DNA of 12,574 bases, taken from contig NZ_CP048741.1 in assembly GCF_018336475.1 (NCBI RefSeq), positions 2,486,114-2,498,687 on the forward strand. The letters run 5' to 3'. This document shows, in pieces, positions 6,388 to 12,574 of this stretch; position 1 is the stretch's first letter, and every line of letters starts with the position of its first letter. This DNA is from Romboutsia sp. 13368 (GTDB taxonomy: Bacteria > Bacillota > Clostridia > Peptostreptococcales > Peptostreptococcaceae). A program made the position numbers and the translations under genes. The notes beneath the pieces were generated by a model, which worked only from the letters and a program-made list of their open reading frames with translations, did not search any database and was not told where the DNA came from.

Positions 6388-7584
6388 CTAATTATCATCG
6401 CTTAATATATCTACAACTAAATTAGATATATTAATAGCAGAATCAGATTTTCTTATAGATTTTATATTATTTCTAAGCGCATCTAACCTAGAAGGATCAT
6501 CTATAAGAACTTTTAATAAAACTGGTAAGCTATACTTTTTAGTTGTTCTAAGTGCAGCACCACAATTAGTTAAGAAGTCTAAGTTTTCCTCTTCTTGTCC
6601 AGGAATACAATATGGTACAATCATAGGAACATCATTTAGTAATGCTTCTGTAGTAGTAAGACCACCAGGTTTTGAAATTAATACATCAATAGAAGCTAAT
6701 ATATCGTTCATTTTATTTGTATATCCCAATAAACAAATATTTTTATTATGTACAGTAGAATCTAACATTTTTGATAGCTTCTCCTTTAGATGATCGTTTC
6801 TACCAGATATTACTAATATTTGGAAATCTCTATCTACAGTAAGTAACTCTTCTAAGGTTTCTTTTATATTACCGGCACCGAAACTTCCACCCATAAGTAA
6901 TACAGTTAATTTATCAGGAGATAAACCTAGTTCATTAAGTACAGTATCCTTATCTCTATGTTCTAAGAAAGATTTTTCAACTGGAATTCCAAAAGCTTTA
7001 ACTTTTTCAGTATCGACACCTTCATAAACTAGTAATTCTTTAACATATTCATGACCAACTATGTAATAATCAATTTCGTTTTGAATCCATGTAGAATGAG
7101 TTGTATAGTCAGTTAAAACAGATACCATAGGTGGTATATCTATATTACTAGATTTATAAAAACTTTCACTTCTACTTAAACTAAGAGTGTGTTTATTCTT
7201 TTTTAATGTACTAAGGGCTATCATAGGAAATGGATGAGTTCCTATAATTAAATCAGGTTTCTTATCATTTAATAAATGCCTAAATTTTTTAGCCATTAGT
7301 GATGTAAGTGGATTTGCCTTAAATTCATTTTTAGAGGCAAGGTTAGTTTCTGAAAGTCTATATACACTACCGTATGCTTTAGGTGTATATATAGCAGATT
7401 TTTCATATCCTCTAGAAATAACTTTGTCCATTGTATTGTTAACTAACTTTAAACTATCTACAATTTCACACTCTATAGACATACTATCTATAGTTCGGCT
7501 TTCAAGCTCTTCTTTTATTGCTCGAGCAGCTCTATTATGTCCTCCACCGGTAGACGCTGACATAATTAGCACTTTTTTGCTCAT
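6388..7584 (-). CDS. GT28 glycolipid glycosyltransferase (MGDG synthase / UgtP-like)
   Basis: This family transfers a sugar from a UDP-sugar donor to diacylglycerol or a glycosyl-diacylglycerol at the inner face of the membrane, making glycolipids that can anchor lipoteichoic-type polymers. The protein is 398 aa, normal for the family. The N-terminal MGDG-synthase domain starts MSKKVLIMSASTGGGHNRAA with the GGGH acceptor-side motif at 13-16. It continues with THPFP (116-120) and VLTDYTTHSTWI (156-167). The C-terminal MurG-like donor domain shows GGSFGAGN (232-239), KPGGLTTTEAL (305-315) and PGQEEEN (328-334). I see no transmembrane segment, which fits a peripheral membrane enzyme. AGGAGG (complement of 7592-7597) precedes the ATG. 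Whether it adds glucose or galactose, once or processively, cannot be told from sequence. Confidence 0.9.
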   Translation of the reverse strand: MSKKVLIMSASTGGGHNRAARAIKEELESRTIDSMSIECEIVDSLKLVNNTMDKVISRGYEKSAIYTPKAYGSVYRLSETNLASKNEFKANPLTSLMAKKFRHLLNDKKPDLIIGTHPFPMIALSTLKKNKHTLSLSRSESFYKSSNIDIPPMVSVLTDYTTHSTWIQNEIDYYIVGHEYVKELLVYEGVDTEKVKAFGIPVEKSFLEHRDKDTVLNELGLSPDKLTVLLMGGSFGAGNIKETLEELLTVDRDFQILVISGRNDHLKEKLSKMLDSTVHNKNICLLGYTNKMNDILASIDVLISKPGGLTTTEALLNDVPMIVPYCIPGQEEENLDFLTNCGAALRTTKKYSLPVLLKVLIDDPSRLDALRNNIKSIRKSDSAINISNLVVDILSDDN

Positions 7585-7676
7585 AAAAATTCCTCCTAAT
7601 ATGATAGAGTTATATTGAACAATAACACAAATTTATGTATTATTAATTATACTTTATAAAAGTAAAAAATTGCATA

Positions 7677-7732
7677 TTATTATATTAAATTATTATTAAC
7701 GGATATATGATAATAATAATCTAATATAATAA
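7677..7732. repeat. Long near-perfect inverted repeat in a divergent intergenic region
   Basis: Arms 7677-7698 and 7711-7732 are 22 bases each, with one mismatch, around the 12-base spacer ACGGATATATGA. It is followed on the plus strand by a run of A, not T, so it is not an intrinsic terminator for plus-strand transcripts. It overlaps the TATAAT at 7725-7730 that could serve the downstream gene, so an operator or cruciform role is possible. Confidence 0.7.
7725..7730 (+). promoter_or_regulatory. Candidate -10 box for the glutaredoxin-like gene
   Basis: TATAAT lies inside the right arm of the inverted repeat and 44 bases before the gene start. There is no good -35 at 17 bases upstream (GATATA), so support is weak. 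Confidence 0.3.
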
Positions 7733-7774
7733 AAAAAAAATTACAAGTATTATAATATTTAGGAGGTAGATGAA

Positions 7775-8005
7775 ATGAAAAATGTAGAGATATATACTAG
7801 TGATACATGTATACAATGTATTAAAGCTAAAGAATATTTAAAAAATAAAAATATAGAATTTAAAGAATATAATATATCTAAGGACCTAGAAGCTAAAAGA
7901 GAGTTAATAAGAATGGGGTATATGTCTATTCCTGTTATACTTATAGATGGAGAACATGTATTAGGATTTGATTTAAATAGGATAGAGAGTCTATTACAAA
8001 AATAA
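7775..8005 (+). CDS. Glutaredoxin-like (NrdH / Grx family) small redox protein
   Basis: The 76-residue protein has a compact thioredoxin fold. The first strand VEIYTS leads to the active-site CIQC (Cys12 and Cys15). The cis-proline segment SIPVI has Pro53. The glutaredoxin C-terminal Gly-Phe-Asp (64-66) is followed by a final helix. Family members reduce disulfides, for example in ribonucleotide reductase, using NADPH through thioredoxin reductase or glutathione-like thiols. The CIQC dithiol is less common than the CPYC of classical Grx or the CVQC of NrdH; the resemblance to CVQC makes an NrdH-type partner plausible, but no reductase gene is present to confirm it. AGGAGG (7761-7766) with an eight-base spacer sets the start. 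It is divergent from the glycosyltransferase gene and followed by a terminator. Confidence 0.88.
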   Translation: MKNVEIYTSDTCIQCIKAKEYLKNKNIEFKEYNISKDLEAKRELIRMGYMSIPVILIDGEHVLGFDLNRIESLLQK

Positions 8006-8013
8006 TATAAAAG

Positions 8014-8070
8014 AAGAATTAGTAGATAGTTATTTTATTTATATATAAGTGCTATACTAATTCTTTTTTA
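8014..8070 (+). terminator. Intrinsic terminator after the glutaredoxin-like gene
   Basis: GAATTAGTA (8016-8024) pairs with TACTAATTC (8055-8063), ATAG/CTAT can extend the stem, and six Ts follow (8064-8069). The loop of about 30 bases is long. Confidence 0.72.
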
Positions 8071-8121
8071 GTTAGATATTAATAGTAAGATAAAGTTAAG
8101 TAAGATGCTTATTACTAGTTA

Positions 8122-8261
8122 TATAATAAGATAAAATATGATAAGTATATCATGTATAAACTTGATGAAAATGGAGAATATAATAGGGCGTAAGTTATTT
8201 AGAATTAGGAGAGTTAAAGTTATCAGATATAACTAGAAGATTATTAACTCAAGTTGATTAA
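8122..8261 (+). pseudogene. Possible decayed C-terminal coding fragment
   Basis: One frame reads YDKYIMYKLDENGEYNRA (within 8122-8190) and hits a stop. A neighbouring frame then reads YLELGELKLSDITRRLLTQVD (8201-8258 for the LELGEL... part) to TAA at 8259. Joined by one frameshift, these give a plausible polar C-terminus of about 45 residues with normal residue composition. The pattern reminds me of the C-termini of Uma2-type PD-(D/E)XK proteins, but this family guess is weak. There is no start codon with a ribosome site upstream. Confidence 0.3.
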
Positions 8262-8272
8262 TTAAATTTACT

Positions 8273-8324
8273 TTATAGATGTCCAGATTTAAATGAGTAA
8301 AATGATTAAATTTGGACATCATAA
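8273..8324. repeat. Stem-loop before the rRNA promoter
   Basis: GATGTCCA-G-ATTTAA (8278-8292) pairs with TTAAAT-T-TGGACATC (8306-8320) with a single mismatch. TTAT/ATAA can extend the base with one bulged A. The loop is 13 bases. There is no T-run on either side, so a standard terminator is unlikely. Confidence 0.6.
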
Positions 8325-8385
8325 TACATAATTTGATATTAAAAAACATAATTAAAAAATATTTGAAAAAACTTTTAAAAAAGTA

Positions 8386-8414
8386 TTGACGATATAAAAT
8401 AAAGATGATATATT
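8386..8414 (+). promoter_or_regulatory. rRNA operon promoter P1 with upstream A-tracts
   Basis: TTGACG (8386-8391), a 17-base spacer and TATATT (8409-8414). Runs of A and T at 8351-8384 just upstream resemble an UP element. The predicted start is near 8421. Confidence 0.75.
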
Positions 8415-8419
8415 ATTAC

Positions 8420-8440
8420 TTGTCCTTAAGAAAAGGACAA
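8420..8440 (+). other. Hairpin at the predicted 5' end of the P1 transcript
   Basis: TTGTCCTT (8420-8427) and AAGGACAA (8433-8440) form a perfect eight-pair stem with loop AAGAA. An A/C-rich stretch follows, with no T-run. Confidence 0.7.
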
Positions 8441-8468
8441 AAACAAACAAAAAACTTCAAAAAATAAG

Positions 8469-8497
8469 TTGACAAAGAAAAACAACTTTGTTAAACT
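8469..8497 (+). promoter_or_regulatory. rRNA operon promoter P2
   Basis: Consensus TTGACA (8469-8474), a 17-base spacer and TAAACT (8492-8497) with TG one base before it (8489-8490). The predicted start is near 8504. Tandem promoters are common for rRNA operons. Confidence 0.65.
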
Positions 8498-8511
8498 AAA
8501 GAAGTAGAAAA

Positions 8512-8525
8512 TGAACTTTGAAAAT
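8512..8525 (+). promoter_or_regulatory. boxA-like antitermination site in the rRNA leader
   Basis: TGAACTTTGAAAAT resembles the Gram-positive rRNA boxA (CTTTGAAAA core), which is bound by NusB/NusE to protect untranslated rRNA transcripts from termination. The same ACTTTGAAAA recurs in the 16S-23S spacer at 10163-10172. Confidence 0.6.
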
Positions 8526-8536
8526 TAAACAGTAGG
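8513..8536 (+). other. 5' arm of the 16S precursor processing stem
   Basis: AAAATTAAACAGTAGG (8521-8536) is perfectly complementary to CCTACTGTTTAATTTT (10125-10140) beyond the 16S end. After one G-G mismatch the stem extends through 8513-8519 and 10142-10148 with wobbles. Such stems bring the two ends of 16S together for RNase III cleavage. Confidence 0.85.
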
Positions 8537-8610
8537 TTAATTTATAGAATTACAACTAACAAACCAAGCCAGATATTCAAATTAGATTTATCTGAGCAGG
8601 TAGTCAAATT

Positions 8611-10113
<1,503 letters not shown>

Positions 10114-10124
10114 AAGGAGAATTG

Positions 10125-10148
10125 CCTACTGTTTAATTTTGAGGGTTC
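10125..10148 (+). other. 3' arm of the 16S precursor processing stem
   Basis: Complementary to 8513-8536 as described for the 5' arm; 16 contiguous pairs, then a mismatch, then seven more including wobbles. Confidence 0.85.
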
Positions 10149-10161
10149 ATTCCTCAATTAG

Positions 10162-10174
10162 TACTTTGAAAACT
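10162..10174 (+). promoter_or_regulatory. boxA-like site before 23S
   Basis: TACTTTGAAAACT matches the boxA core more closely than the leader copy does. Its position between 16S and 23S is the usual one for a second antitermination signal. Confidence 0.6.
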
Positions 10175-10251
10175 GCATAACATTTAGTGATATGACATCA
10201 TTTTAAACATATATGACAAGAAAAGTCTTAAAAATTACAACTTTAATAACT

Positions 10252-12574
<2,323 letters not shown>

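Larger units (their letters stand above)
8071..8385. other. Intergenic region before the rRNA operon
   Basis: No intact gene is visible. It holds a possible frameshifted coding remnant (8122-8261), a stem-loop (8273-8324) without a T-run, and from 8351 the A-tracts that lead into the rRNA promoter. Confidence 0.6.
10114..10251 (+). other. 16S-23S spacer, no tRNA gene
   Basis: The spacer is about 140 bases. It contains the 3' arm of the 16S processing stem (10125-10148), a boxA-like ACTTTGAAAACT (10163-10174) and AT-rich sequence leading to 23S. Many Firmicute operons carry tRNA-Ile or tRNA-Ala here; this one does not. Confidence 0.85.

Noticed and set aside
7424..7618. 64-codon plus-strand ORF at the glycosyltransferase start
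   Set aside because: It is antisense to the N-terminal coding part of the minus-strand gene, with no ribosome site.
7731..7740. Run of ten As as a phase-variation tract
   Set aside because: It is outside any reading frame and next to an AT-rich inverted repeat; there is no gene whose frame it would switch, though it could alter promoter spacing.

Overview
The window is chromosomal DNA from a low-GC Firmicute. The proteins (SerRS, TadA, DnaX, YbaB/EbfC, RecR) are AT-rich and lysine-rich with AGGAGG-type ribosome sites. The 16S rRNA, the large SRP RNA and the serS T-box all point to Clostridia, most likely family Peptostreptococcaceae (the Clostridioides / Romboutsia / Paeniclostridium / Terrisporobacter group). 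Genus cannot be settled by eye. As I recall, the order serS - tadA - tRNA-Ser - SRP RNA - dnaX - ebfC - recR - rRNA operon resembles the origin-proximal region of these genomes. Layout: positions 1-1910 hold a promoter, a serine T-box leader with its terminator, serS, and a strong intrinsic terminator. Positions 1911-2364 are mostly non-coding, with one possible 27-codon ORF. Positions 2308-3249 form a translation-support cluster: tadA, tRNA-Ser(GGA) three bases after it, the SRP RNA and a terminator. Positions 3270-6038 are the dnaX - ebfC - recR replication/repair block. Positions 6060-6269 encode a small unrecognised basic protein. A convergent, partly duplicated terminator separates it from a minus-strand GT28 glycolipid glycosyltransferase (6388-7584). 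This gene is divergent from a small glutaredoxin-like gene (7775-8005), and a 22-bp near-perfect inverted repeat lies between the two. Positions 8071-8385 look like decayed sequence. Positions 8386-12574 hold an rRNA operon: tandem promoters, boxA-bearing leader, complete 16S, short tRNA-less spacer, and the first roughly 2.3 kb of 23S, cut by the window end. How the parts fit: serS is predicted to be induced when tRNA-Ser is uncharged. The tRNA-Ser(GGA) in this window fits its T-box at both contact points, the UCU specifier and the UGGC bulge against GCCA. DnaX, EbfC and RecR are the usual clamp-loader, nucleoid and recombination-mediator trio. I see no new multi-gene system, CRISPR array, prophage or insertion sequence. 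The most unusual observation is a single-base change in the anti-Shine-Dalgarno core of the 16S gene (CCUCC to CCUCU at 10108). Secondary points of interest are a TadA with His at the position equal to E. coli Asp108, and the long inverted repeat at 7677-7732.
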